Below the pieces are notes generated by a model. That model saw only the letters and a program-made list of their open reading frames with translations. It made no database searches and was not told the DNA's origin. Of a stretch of 64,000 nt of DNA, positions 7,332-15,278 are shown in pieces. Each line of letters begins with the position of its first letter. Positions within the stretch are counted from its first letter, which is position 1. Source of the DNA: Candidatus Flexicrinis affinis (GTDB taxonomy: Bacteria > Chloroflexota > Anaerolineae > Aggregatilineales > Phototrophicaceae). The translations under genes were made by a program, and so were the position numbers. The stretch spans positions 248,001 through 312,000 of the forward strand of contig JADJWE010000010.1 in NCBI GenBank assembly GCA_016716525.1. Direction: 5' to 3'.

Positions 7332-9178
7332 CGCTGATCCCCAAGGTCGACTTTCTTCACCGCAGCGTCCATGAACTTGGTCAGCGCCGAGTCGAAGTAC
7401 AAGTGTACCGTATCGGTGCGGCCGTTGCGGTGCTTGGCGACGATCACGTCGGCCTGATTGGGGAACTCCGTCTCCCGGTTGTAGACCGAGTCGCGGTAGA
7501 GGAACATCACCACGTCGGCGTCCTGCTCGATGCTGTTGTGAACGACGATGTCGTTGGCGACGAAGTTGTGATGCCCCGGCACGGTGAGGTCGTAGACGTC
7601 CGTCCAGCCCTCGGCGGCGATCTCCGCGATGGATTCCCATGCGGCGGCGACGGGTGCAGCAGACGTCTGCCGCGGGGCGGCGAATCCGGCCGGTTCGACC
7701 GCGCGCGCCTCGACCGCCATGGGCACGGCAATCGACATACCCGTTCGCAGGGCATCGAGGCGTGTCCAGCCGTCCGGCGTCAGGAATTTGTGGTTGGCCG
7801 TGGCGCGGATCGTCCGCCCGTCCGCCGTGATCAGGCGGAAGACCGGCTTGATCCCGGTGCAGAACGCCGCACTGACCTCGGCACGCTCGAATGCGTGCGT
7901 CTCGATGTTGAGCGCGCGGACGGCGAAGCCCGAACGCCCCGCCAGCGCGCGGATCGGCAGGGTCGTGCCGTCGGCCATCGTGACCCGCGCGTCGCCGGAC
8001 AAACAACCGGACTCGCGCAGGTCGGAAAGCTGCGGGCGCTTGTCCTGCCGGCTCTCGACCGCGCGCGAAAGCTGGGACGCGCTGAACAGCGGCACGTTCA
8101 ATTCGCGGGCAAGTTCCTTCAGCGCGCGGCTGATGTAGCTGATTTCCTGCACGCGGTTATTCTGGAAATTGCCGCCGGCGGACATGAGCTGCAGGTAGTC
8201 GATGACCACCATATCGAGGCCGAACTCGTGCTGCAAGCGGCGGCACTTCGTGCGCAGTTCGATGGGCGTGAGCTGGCTGGTCTGATCGAAGAAGATCGGC
8301 AGACGGCTGAGCCGCCCTGCCGCCTCGACAAACCGTTGGTATTCGCCCTGCGTCAGGCGGCCAAGCCGGAGCGCCTGACTGTTTATGCCGGTCTCCATCG
8401 ACACCAGACGCTGCACGAGCTGATCGCTGCCCATTTCCATGCTGAACACGGCAATCGTGCGGTTGAGGCGCGCGGCATTGAGCGCCGCCGAGAGCAAGAA
8501 CGATGTCTTACCCATGCCGGGGCGTCCCGCGAAGATGACGAGGTCGGTGCGCTGGAAGCCGCCCAGCAGTTGATCGAGGTCCTGAAAGCCGCTGGGCACG
8601 CCGTACTGGTCGTGCGGGTTGTTGATGAGGTGCTCGATGCGGTCGAAGTACTGGTTGACCGCCTCGTCCATCTGAATGAAATCGCGCCGGATCTGGCGAT
8701 CCGTGACGTTGTAGAGCGCGGTCTCGGCCTTGCCGATGACGCTGTCGAGGTCGAGCGTTTCGTCGGCGGCGACGGCTTTCATCTCGTCGGCGGCCTTGAG
8801 CAGGCGGCGGCGCACGGCGGCGCGTTCAACCAACTGCGCGTAGAACTCGGCATGGATCGAGGTGGGCGAGCTGTTGGCAAGCTGCGCCAGATAGGCCGCC
8901 CCGCCGATGATTCCCAACTGTTGGGCCGCGTCCAGCTCTTCGGACACGGTCAGCAAGTCGATCGGCTCGCGGCGCTCGGACAGCCGGCTCATCGCGGCCC
9001 AGATGTGCTGGTGGCGCAGCAGGAAAAAGTCGTCCTCGCGCACGTACGAAGCGACATTGATGTACGACGCCGGCGCGATCAACACCGCGCCAAGCAGCGC
9101 CTGCTCCGCCTCGATCGAGGCAGGGACGGACAATTCGTTTGAGGTACCGCGGGGAACAGAGTCAGTCATGGTCGACAC
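7328..9178 (-). CDS. dnaB: Replicative DNA helicase DnaB with an inserted intein
   Basis: A 616-residue precursor; 459 residues remain if the intein is spliced out, the usual DnaB length. The N-terminal domain starts IEAEQALLGAVL and the RecA-like ATPase has Walker A AGRPGMGKTS (about 217-226), Walker B MVVIDYLQLM and the SQLSRAVESR segment. The C-terminal extein resumes at SIEQDADVVMFLYRD and includes KHRNGRTDTV. DnaB is the hexameric helicase of the replication fork. The insertion interrupts the conserved LRESG/SIEQDAD site. An alternative start is MTDSVPRG at 9169. The gene lies 60 bases downstream of the DUF151 gene, probably in the same operon. Confidence 0.96.
   Translation of the reverse strand: MSTMTDSVPRGTSNELSVPASIEAEQALLGAVLIAPASYINVASYVREDDFFLLRHQHIWAAMSRLSERREPIDLLTVSEELDAAQQLGIIGGAAYLAQLANSSPTSIHAEFYAQLVERAAVRRRLLKAADEMKAVAADETLDLDSVIGKAETALYNVTDRQIRRDFIQMDEAVNQYFDRIEHLINNPHDQYGVPSGFQDLDQLLGGFQRTDLVIFAGRPGMGKTSFLLSAALNAARLNRTIAVFSMEMGSDQLVQRLVSMETGINSQALRLGRLTQGEYQRFVEAAGRLSRLPIFFDQTSQLTPIELRTKCRRLQHEFGLDMVVIDYLQLMSAGGNFQNNRVQEISYISRALKELARELNVPLFSASQLSRAVESRQDKRPQLSDLRESGCLSGDARVTMADGTTLPIRALAGRSGFAVRALNIETHAFERAEVSAAFCTGIKPVFRLITADGRTIRATANHKFLTPDGWTRLDALRTGMSIAVPMAVEARAVEPAGFAAPRQTSAAPVAAAWESIAEIAAEGWTDVYDLTVPGHHNFVANDIVVHNSIEQDADVVMFLYRDSVYNRETEFPNQADVIVAKHRNGRTDTVHLYFDSALTKFMDAAVKKVDLGDQR
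7535..8005 (-). other. DnaB mini-intein (157 residues)
   Basis: It spans residues 392-548 of the precursor. It opens with Cys in CLSGDARVTMADG (block A), has the splicing threonine/histidine pair in TIRATANHKFLTPDGW (block B) and ends with VYDLTVPGHHNFVANDIVVHN (blocks F and G). The terminal His-Asn is followed by extein Ser. All residues needed for splicing are visible. At 157 residues there is no room for a LAGLIDADG homing endonuclease, so it is a mini-intein. Confidence 0.95.
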
Positions 9179-9238
9179 GAATACGGCGGGCGGCCACGCG
9201 GGCCGCCCACACGAACTGCGAGAATGGTGCGAAATGGC

Positions 9239-9775
9239 TTACTTGTCGTCGTCGCCCAAGTCTTCGAGATCGAGCGTATCGAGAAAATCGGCGAACGCGC
9301 TGAGCTTGCGGGTATCGACCGGCGGCTCGTCGGTTTCCACGTCCTCGGCTTCGACATCGACTTCGATGTCGCTCTCGGGGCGGATTCCAGCGCGATCCAG
9401 CACCGACTCGGCCACGAAGATCGGCACGCGGACGCGCACCGCCAACGCAATGGCGTCGCTCGAACGGCTGTCGATCTCGACGCGGCGGTCGTCACCGAGG
9501 TTGATGACCAGACGGGCGAAATAGATGTCGTCCTTGATGTCGCTGATGAGCACGTACGCCAGCGTTCCGCCCAATTCCTCGATGACGGTCTTGAGCAGGT
9601 CGTGGGTCAGCGGCCGGCGCTGCGCGATCTCCTGCAGCTCGTAGGTGATTGCGTCCGCCTCGAACGGCCCGATGAAGATGGCAAGGTAGCGGTCGGACGT
9701 GTTGTCCTTCAGCACCACAATCCGCTGCTGCGTCGTCAAACTGACGCGCACGCTGTCTATCGTTACTTCGATCAT
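9239..9775 (-). CDS. Bifunctional nuclease-like protein (DUF151/BFN family)
   Basis: A 178-residue protein matching the DUF151 family in its core: VVLKDNTSDRYLAIFIGPFEADAI near the start and RVEIDSRSSDAIALAVRVRVPIFVAESVLD in the middle. The tail is acidic (EVDVEAEDVETDE). Plant BFN1 members were reported to have RNase and DNase activity; the bacterial role is unclear. It is the first gene of the minus-strand unit that continues with dnaB. The promoter should lie in the 9776-9902 gap, where an AT-richer stretch (TTCATTATACCCG, 9825-9838) is visible. Confidence 0.9.
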   Translation of the reverse strand: MIEVTIDSVRVSLTTQQRIVVLKDNTSDRYLAIFIGPFEADAITYELQEIAQRRPLTHDLLKTVIEELGGTLAYVLISDIKDDIYFARLVINLGDDRRVEIDSRSSDAIALAVRVRVPIFVAESVLDRAGIRPESDIEVDVEAEDVETDEPPVDTRKLSAFADFLDTLDLEDLGDDDK

Positions 9776-9902
9776 ACGCGGAAATCCTCGCCACTCACTG
9801 TCGACGCCGCAACTGCGACCCTGATTTCATTATACCCGCCGATTCTAACACGGTCCAACAAGCACGGCGTTAGAATCTGGGGGCGTTCAACCTACGCAGA
9901 GG

Positions 9903-11717
9903 CTAGCCGGCGCCGGTTTGGACGCTGACGTCGGGGCTCTGCGATTCGCCTTCGTAGCGCGCGAAGATGCGCCGGTAGGCGTCGCTCTCGGCCAGAAGCT
10001 GCTCATGCGCGCCTTGCGCCACGACGCGCCCGTTGCGCAGCACCACAATGTGATCGGCCCAGCGGATTTGGCTGAGACGGTGCGTGATCAGGAGGGTGGT
10101 GCGGCCCTTGGCGGCGGCATAGATCGCGCGCTGGATTCGGTCCTCGGTGGCGCTGTCGATGGCGCTGGTGGAGTCGTCGAGGATCAGAATGGGCGGGTTG
10201 GTCAGGAAGGCGCGGGCGATGGCGAGGCGCTGGCGCTGCCCGCCGGAGAGGGTCACGCCGCGCTGGCCGATGACCGTCTCGTAGCCGTGCTCGAAGCCGG
10301 TGATGAAGTCATGCGCCTGCGCCTGCTTGGCGGCCTCGATAATCTCCTCCATCGACGCGTCGGGCTTGCCGAAGGCGATGTTCTCGGCGATGGTGCGGCT
10401 GTAGAGGAAGATGTCCTGCTCGATAATGCTGATCTGCGCGCGCAGGGCTTTCAGGTTCCACTGGCGCACGTCCACGCCGTCGACGGTGACCCGGCCGCGG
10501 CGCGTGTCGTAGATGCGGTTGATGAGCTTGGTGACGGTCGACTTGCCCGCGCCTGTCTGGCCGACGATGGCGACCGTTTGGCCCGCCTGCGCAGTGAACG
10601 AGATGTCGTGGAGCACAAGGTTGTCGGGGTCGTAGCCGAAGTCGACGTGCTCGAACACGACATCGCCGTGGACGGGCGCGCTGTGCCCCGCTTCGTTGCG
10701 GTCGAGGTCGGTCTCGGTGTTGATGATCGCCAGAATGCGTTGGGCGCTGGCGAGGCCGAGCGCGAGGCGCGACAGCGAGTTGAGCGACGTGAACACCGGG
10801 AAACCGAACAGCGACAGCAGGCCGTTGTAGGTGACGATACCGCCGATGTCGATCAGCCCTTGCTGGTACAACAGCGCCGAGTGAATGAGGCCGGCGGCGA
10901 TAGACAGGGGCAGCAGCAGGTTCGAGAAGTACTGCGCCTCGATTCGGCCCTGCCGGATGAACGCGCTCTTGACCTCGTCCACGAGGCCGTCGAAGCGATC
11001 CGATTCCTGCTGTTCCTGCGCAGAACCCTTGATGATCTGCAGGCCGTCGAGCGCCTCGGCCAAGCGGGCGTTCATGAGGCCGAAGTTGCGGCGCACCTGC
11101 TGCGCGATCGGGTGGAGACGGCGGACGAAGATGTATTGGACGATAATGTGCAGGCTGACAAACGTCAGCGGCGTAAGGATCAGCGCGGGGTGGATGCCCG
11201 GCGAGAAAATAATCGGCATGATCAGGAACATGCTGCTTCCGATAAGCAGGTTCATGCCGGGGTTCATAAAGAAGTTGACCTCGCGCACGTCGTTGGTGAC
11301 GCGGGCCATGATCTCCCCCACGGCCTGACTATCGTGGAACGACATGCTTTTGCCAAGCAGGCTGGCGTACAACTCGTCGCGGACGTCGCGTTCGAGGCGC
11401 TGGCTGAACGTTTCGGCGGAGCCGTTGCGCATGAGCTGCAGCACGCTGCGAATGAGCTGCGAGGCAAACAGCGCCAGCGCGATCGAGCCGATCGTCTGCA
11501 TGACGGCCTGCGTCTGGTCGGCGAGCATGGCGTTGAACGCCTGCCCCGTGAAATAGGGTATGGCCGAAGCCAGCGCCGCGTTGCTGATCGCCCCGATCAA
11601 CATGGTGATGATAAGCACCGGCTGACGGCGGACGTGGCTCCAGATGAAGCGAACGGGCGACCGGCGGTCGGACTGATAGGGACGTTGCGTCACGAATTCG
11701 GCTGCAGCTGCGACCAT
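9903..11717 (-). CDS. ABC exporter half-transporter (permease fused to ATPase)
   Basis: A 604-residue type-I exporter. About six membrane helices lie within residues 35-320 (LIITMLIGAISNAALASAI, FLIMPIIFSPGI and others). The C-terminal ATPase has Walker A GQTGAGKST, signature LSGGQRQRLAIARA, Walker B ILILDDSTSAID and switch ITHRLSQ. It exports a hydrophobic compound, lipid or peptide as a dimer; the substrate is unknown. I chose the ATG at 11717; a start at 11777 is possible but adds a cysteine-rich tail with no family match. A single such gene implies a homodimer or a partner outside the window. Confidence 0.93.
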   Translation of the reverse strand: MVAAAAEFVTQRPYQSDRRSPVRFIWSHVRRQPVLIITMLIGAISNAALASAIPYFTGQAFNAMLADQTQAVMQTIGSIALALFASQLIRSVLQLMRNGSAETFSQRLERDVRDELYASLLGKSMSFHDSQAVGEIMARVTNDVREVNFFMNPGMNLLIGSSMFLIMPIIFSPGIHPALILTPLTFVSLHIIVQYIFVRRLHPIAQQVRRNFGLMNARLAEALDGLQIIKGSAQEQQESDRFDGLVDEVKSAFIRQGRIEAQYFSNLLLPLSIAAGLIHSALLYQQGLIDIGGIVTYNGLLSLFGFPVFTSLNSLSRLALGLASAQRILAIINTETDLDRNEAGHSAPVHGDVVFEHVDFGYDPDNLVLHDISFTAQAGQTVAIVGQTGAGKSTVTKLINRIYDTRRGRVTVDGVDVRQWNLKALRAQISIIEQDIFLYSRTIAENIAFGKPDASMEEIIEAAKQAQAHDFITGFEHGYETVIGQRGVTLSGGQRQRLAIARAFLTNPPILILDDSTSAIDSATEDRIQRAIYAAAKGRTTLLITHRLSQIRWADHIVVLRNGRVVAQGAHEQLLAESDAYRRIFARYEGESQSPDVSVQTGAG

Positions 11718-11822
11718 TACGCGGAATCTCGGGATCGGTTTAGAACGGGACCCACCGATGGTACAACAGGCCGACATACCAAGTTAGTCCAATGTCTTAC
11801 CACAGGCTCATGTCCGGGTTCG

Positions 11823-12056
11823 TCAGTCGTCGGCGTCGTCGATCAGCCAGATTGCACGGGCACGTCGCGGTTCGCGGCGCAGCAGGCCGCGCGCCTCAAG
11901 GATTTCGAGGTGGATGCGCACCTGATTGATCGACATATAGCACGCCTTCGATACTTCATTCAGTGCTGGCGCCATGCCTTTACGCTCCGTGACGTACTTG
12001 CGCAGATAGGCCAATACCCGCGCGGTTTCGGGTTTCATTTCCGAGGTGTAGCCCAT
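11823..12056 (-). CDS. Small winged-helix DNA-binding regulator
   Basis: A 77-residue protein that is essentially one winged helix-turn-helix: VLAYLRKYVTERKGMAPALNEVSKACYMSINQVRIHLEILEARGLLRREP, the LexA/MarR-type arrangement with recognition helix SINQVRIHLEIL. There is no LexA protease domain. A ribosome site AGGAGC precedes the ATG. A perfect CATATT/AATATG palindrome lies 55 bases upstream, suggesting autoregulation. It is transcribed toward the ABC exporter with a 105-base gap, so the exporter is a candidate target. Confidence 0.75.
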   Translation of the reverse strand: MGYTSEMKPETARVLAYLRKYVTERKGMAPALNEVSKACYMSINQVRIHLEILEARGLLRREPRRARAIWLIDDADD

Positions 12057-12110
12057 GATCGATCGCTCCTGATCATCACATTACAGAATTCAAACGCCAA
12101 CATCGTATCA

Positions 12111-12126
12111 CATATTGGAAAATATG
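12111..12126. promoter_or_regulatory. Palindromic operator candidate upstream of winged-helix gene
   Basis: CATATTGGAAAATATG has perfect 6-base arms around GGAA, in an AT-rich island (about 12080-12145) unlike the GC-rich surroundings. It sits where the promoter of the minus-strand winged-helix gene should be; a TACGAT-like -10 follows on that strand. Binding by that regulator is inference. Confidence 0.5.
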
Positions 12127-12161
12127 TTCTATATTTATCTCTCGAATTGGGCCGAAAATGC

Positions 12162-12193
12162 GTGCGCAAATCTGTGCGCACAAACTTGCGCAC
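12162..12193. promoter_or_regulatory. GTGCGCA inverted and direct repeat element
   Basis: GTGCGCA-N6-TGCGCAC (12174-12193) is a perfect 7-base inverted repeat, preceded by another direct GTGCGCA (12162-12168). The same 20-mer with one spacer change recurs at 23724-23743. It lies between the AT-rich island and the histidine kinase. It may be an operator or a hairpin. Confidence 0.45.
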
Positions 12194-12440
12194 GTCCGTG
12201 ACTCGTGACGAAAGCGGCCCATGCTAGCCTGAGTCATGTCCGGGGCTGCCGGCACGGCCCGTTAGATCGCCGCGCCGTCACCAAGCTGGAGAGCAAGACG
12301 GCGGCCCCGGATCGACCGCCTTTTGCACGCCGATATATCAATGTCGAAACATCCACGCTGCAGCGCCGCGCGGTTATCGCACCGCCGGCGCAAGTCGACT
12401 ACAATCGACCCGGTACGGTACGATCCGGCATCAAGGCCTC

Positions 12441-13583
12441 ATGACCCAACCCCCTTCCTCGCGTCCCAAGGCCGTCAGTACATCGACGACTGTCCCAGTT
12501 TGGCTTGCCGCTTACCTCGAGGCGGCGCTTGACGGGATCATCGTATTGGACGCGAGCACAGGCAAAGTCACCGACGCCAACCCCGCCGCGCTCGCGCTGC
12601 TCGGCCACGAGAGCGCCACCGTGCGCGCCGCGCATTTCTCGGAACTGCTGCCGTGGGGAACGGCGAACCTGCGCACGCAGATCTCGCGCCGGTTTCGCCT
12701 CGACGGACAAGTGGCCGAGGCGCAGGTGTTCCGCCGCGCCGACGACAGCCCGGTCGAGTGCGATGTCGCGGCCACGCCCGTCAACATCGCTGGCCGCGAG
12801 CTGGTGGTGCTGCACCTGCGCGATGCCAGTGGGCGGGTAGACGCGCAGCGCGAACAGCTCGACCACGAGCGCAATCAGATGCTCACCGAGCTGGATGAAA
12901 CGATCGCCAAGCGCACGGAGGAGTTTGTCGCGCATGTGTCGCACGAGCTGCGTACGCCGCTGGCGGTCATCCTGTCCTCGTCGTCGATGTTGGAACGCTA
13001 CTATCTGAGGCTGAACGAAACCAAGCGCGACGAGCACTTCCGGCGTATCCACACGCAGGTCCATTACCTGACCGAATTCATCGACAAACTGCGCCTGCTC
13101 AGCCGCCTCGACGCATCGCTGATCCCGGTCCGCCGCGAGATGATCGACGCGCGCGAAGTGGTGCAGGAACTGATCTCGGAGTTCGCCAACAGCCCCCGCT
13201 TGCCGCACTTTCACTTGGCGTACAGCGAAGGGGTCGATCGGGTGACGCTCGACGGCACGCTTTGGAAACGCGCACTGGCCCAACTGATCGACAACGCGGT
13301 GAAGTACGGCCCGATCGGCGGCGCAGTGACGATTCAGCTTCGGCGGCGCATCGACGGCCTGTTGGAAGCGACCATCACCGACCACGGCCCCGGCCTGCCA
13401 GACGACTACTTGCCGGTCGCGTTCAAGCCGTTCAAACGCGGCGACAACAGCCGCGAGATTCAGGGCGCCGGCATCGGCCTCGTCATCGCGCGGCGGTGCG
13501 CCCAAATGCTGAGCGGCACCGTCACGTTCGACCAAGACCCGGTGCGCGGTACGGTCTTCACACTGCTCGTCCCCGTCGACTGA
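12441..13583 (+). CDS. PAS-domain sensor histidine kinase, cytoplasmic
   Basis: A 380-residue kinase without membrane segments. A PAS fold (about 22-130, AALDGIIVLDASTGKVTDANPAALALLG) is followed by a short coiled coil and the phosphoacceptor H-box FVAHVSHELRTPLAVI (about 163-178). The ATPase domain has N-box LIDNAVKYGP, G1 DHGPGLPDD and G2 GAGIGLVIARR. It should autophosphorylate on His in response to a ligand or redox signal sensed by PAS. No response regulator is adjacent, so the partner is unknown. The ATG start follows a gap without a clear ribosome site. Confidence 0.93.
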   Translation: MTQPPSSRPKAVSTSTTVPVWLAAYLEAALDGIIVLDASTGKVTDANPAALALLGHESATVRAAHFSELLPWGTANLRTQISRRFRLDGQVAEAQVFRRADDSPVECDVAATPVNIAGRELVVLHLRDASGRVDAQREQLDHERNQMLTELDETIAKRTEEFVAHVSHELRTPLAVILSSSSMLERYYLRLNETKRDEHFRRIHTQVHYLTEFIDKLRLLSRLDASLIPVRREMIDAREVVQELISEFANSPRLPHFHLAYSEGVDRVTLDGTLWKRALAQLIDNAVKYGPIGGAVTIQLRRRIDGLLEATITDHGPGLPDDYLPVAFKPFKRGDNSREIQGAGIGLVIARRCAQMLSGTVTFDQDPVRGTVFTLLVPVD

Positions 13584-13591
13584 GAATTGTT

Positions 13592-13735
13592 GGGGCGCTG
13601 CCCCAAACCTCGCCAGAAGGCTTTCGCCCTCTGGACTCCCTTTTCCGCGAATTCGATGCGCACGCGCATCGAATTCGCAGTAATGGGGTCAAGGGGTGCA
13701 AACCCCTTGCGGAGGTGCGGAGGCGGAGCCTCTGC
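13592..13735 (+). repeat. Five-hairpin intergenic repeat, copy B
   Basis: It fills the whole gap between two convergent genes: it starts 8 bases after the kinase stop and ends on the first base of the thioesterase stop codon. The flanks match copy A. The central hairpin (13647-13678) has arms GCGAATTCGATGCGC and loop inverted relative to copy A, with a compensating A-to-G/T-to-C pair near the stem base. This suits a bidirectional transcription terminator. Confidence 0.9.
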
Positions 13736-14148
13736 TACGTTTTCGCGGCCATAAGGGTCGCAGTCGCGTGAACAGCGAGTGTCCCGTCGGCGGCGAAGAG
13801 TTTGCCTTCGACAAACGTCACGCTTCGGCCCGAACGCAGTACCTGTCCCTCGCCGACGGCCGGCGCGATGGGCATGGGTGTGACGAAGCTGGTCTTGATC
13901 TCGACGGTGGGTATCCATTGGCGAGTTTTGACGAACGCCGCTAGCGATACGACGACATCCATCATGGCGACGCTGAATCCGCCCTGTATGTTTCCAAAAT
14001 GATTCTCAAAGGCCGGCTGTGGGGAAAATTCGACGCGCACAATTCCGGCGTCTCCGTCTGCAAATAGGACGCGGAATGGCGTCAACTGCGCGCATACGGG
14101 CTGAGGTTGGCCGGCGAGCAGCGTCTGAATCTCGGTCGTAGAGTCCAT
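13735..14148 (-). CDS. PaaI-type hotdog thioesterase
   Basis: A 137-residue hotdog-fold protein with the family core ENHFGNIQGGFSVAMMDVVVSLAA and VEIKTSFVTPMPIAPAVGEGQVLRSGRSVTFVEGKLF. The family hydrolyses acyl-CoA thioesters; the chain specificity is not readable. The start at 14148 gives the usual length; upstream codons to 14253 are open but unlike the family. The stop codon overlaps the last base of repeat copy B. Confidence 0.88.
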   Translation of the reverse strand: MDSTTEIQTLLAGQPQPVCAQLTPFRVLFADGDAGIVRVEFSPQPAFENHFGNIQGGFSVAMMDVVVSLAAFVKTRQWIPTVEIKTSFVTPMPIAPAVGEGQVLRSGRSVTFVEGKLFAADGTLAVHATATLMAAKT

Positions 14149-14313
14149 GGGACGCGCCTCTGAACCCGACAGGATAACTGCAAGCATAGCAGATGATCGG
14201 CCGTGGGGCGCCGCGTGTGGTCGGCCAATTTGGACTGATGCGGTAGGTTTCAACCGTTGTCGGCCGTGCTACTGTAGTCCCATTGAGCGATTCGCACGCG
14301 TACCGAGGCAGAC

Positions 14314-14907
14314 ATGGCAAATCCGAAACACGAGCAGGTCAACTACGTCCGGCGGCGCGACCGCGCTGTGGAAGACGACGCATGGATTGTCGAGTTCTTG
14401 CAGCGCGCGGCAGTCGGTACCACGGCGACAGCGGTCGGAGATCAGCCGTTCGTCAACACGAACCTGTTCGTATATGACGCCGAACGCGACTGCATCTACA
14501 TTCACACCGCAATGGCCGGGCGCACGCGTTCCAACTTCGAGCAACCAGAGCCGGTCAGGGTGTGCTTTTCGGTGATGGAGATGGGGCGTCTGCTGCCTGC
14601 CGACGAGGCGTTGGAGTTCAGCGTCGAGTATGCCGGCGTGGCCGTGTTCGGCACGGGATGCGTGATCGAGGACGACGCCGAGGCGACCGAAGCCCTGCAA
14701 CTGCTGTTGGACAAATACGCGCCGCATCTGATCCCCGGCGAGGATTATCGCCCGCCGGTGGTCGAAGAACTGCGCCGGACGACGGTCATGCGCATCGACA
14801 TCGAGTCGTGGAGCGGGAAGAAGAAGGAAGTGGGCGATTTCGAGGGCGCGTACTGGTATGCCGCGCCGTCGATTCTGGCGTCGGTGAGGGCGCGGAACGC
14901 GAAGTAG
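14314..14907 (+). CDS. Pyridoxamine 5'-phosphate oxidase-like flavin-binding protein
   Basis: A 197-residue split-barrel protein of the PPOX/NimA type. It shows RRRDRAVEDDAWIVEFLQRAAVGTTATAVGDQPFVNTN at the start (the usual 'K-RD-R' opening), then DCIYIHTAMAGRTRSNFE and PVRVCFSVMEMGRLLPA. The C-terminus contains TTVMRIDIESWSGKKKE. The family binds FMN and reduces small molecules; nitroimidazole reductases belong here. The gene lies alone, divergent from the thioesterase, with 165 bases between the starts. Confidence 0.88.
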   Translation: MANPKHEQVNYVRRRDRAVEDDAWIVEFLQRAAVGTTATAVGDQPFVNTNLFVYDAERDCIYIHTAMAGRTRSNFEQPEPVRVCFSVMEMGRLLPADEALEFSVEYAGVAVFGTGCVIEDDAEATEALQLLLDKYAPHLIPGEDYRPPVVEELRRTTVMRIDIESWSGKKKEVGDFEGAYWYAAPSILASVRARNAK

Positions 14908-14989
14908 GCGATTCTATGCGTAGGGACACGGCACTGCCGTGTCCGAGAAGATAGAGGAGGCACAGAGGGTGTCGTAGGGGCGACCCTCG

Positions 14990-15200
14990 CCCCCTCACCC
15001 CAAACCCCTCTCCCTCAAGGGGAGAGGGGCTTTTATCCTGTGCGTAGGATTGCATTTCGACTTGATTACCATGTGTCTGTCTCACTGAGACGGCTGCTGC
15101 TTTTTGCAGCGTCTTGCTTCCTCTCCCAAGGAGGGGGCTCTAGTTCCGGCACGTCTTTCTCCCCCTCTCCTCGCTTGCCAAGGGAGAGGGGCCGGGGGGT
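14990..15200. repeat. Mosaic CCTCACCCC repeat in convergent gap
   Basis: Contains CCCCTCACCCCAAACCCCTC with AAGGGGAGAGGGG (14993-15030) and a second inverted block ending GGGGCCGGGGGGTGAGGGG (15188-15207). No gene is seen from 14908 to 15278. Confidence 0.75.
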
Positions 15201-15217
15201 GAGGGGCCGCGAATCGA

Positions 15218-15245
15218 AAAGGGCCGGTACATACACCGGCCCTTT
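15218..15245. terminator. Bidirectional terminator
   Basis: AAAGGGCCGGT (15218-15228) and ACCGGCCCTTT (15235-15245) form a perfect 11-base stem with a 6-base loop; the A and T runs at the stem ends suit both directions. It sits in the gap where the plus-strand PPOX gene and minus-strand RNase J gene converge. Confidence 0.75.
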
Positions 15246-15278
15246 CTGATTGCAGACGCCTGAGTCCTGAAGACTTCC

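Noticed and set aside
7403..9142. Long plus-strand open frame opposite dnaB
   Set aside because: Shadow of the GC-rich codons of dnaB; composition is Arg/Ala/Val-rich with no domain, while dnaB is certain.
9918..12227. 769-codon plus-strand open frame opposite the ABC exporter and winged-helix gene
   Set aside because: It mirrors two recognised genes and shows no protein-family pattern.
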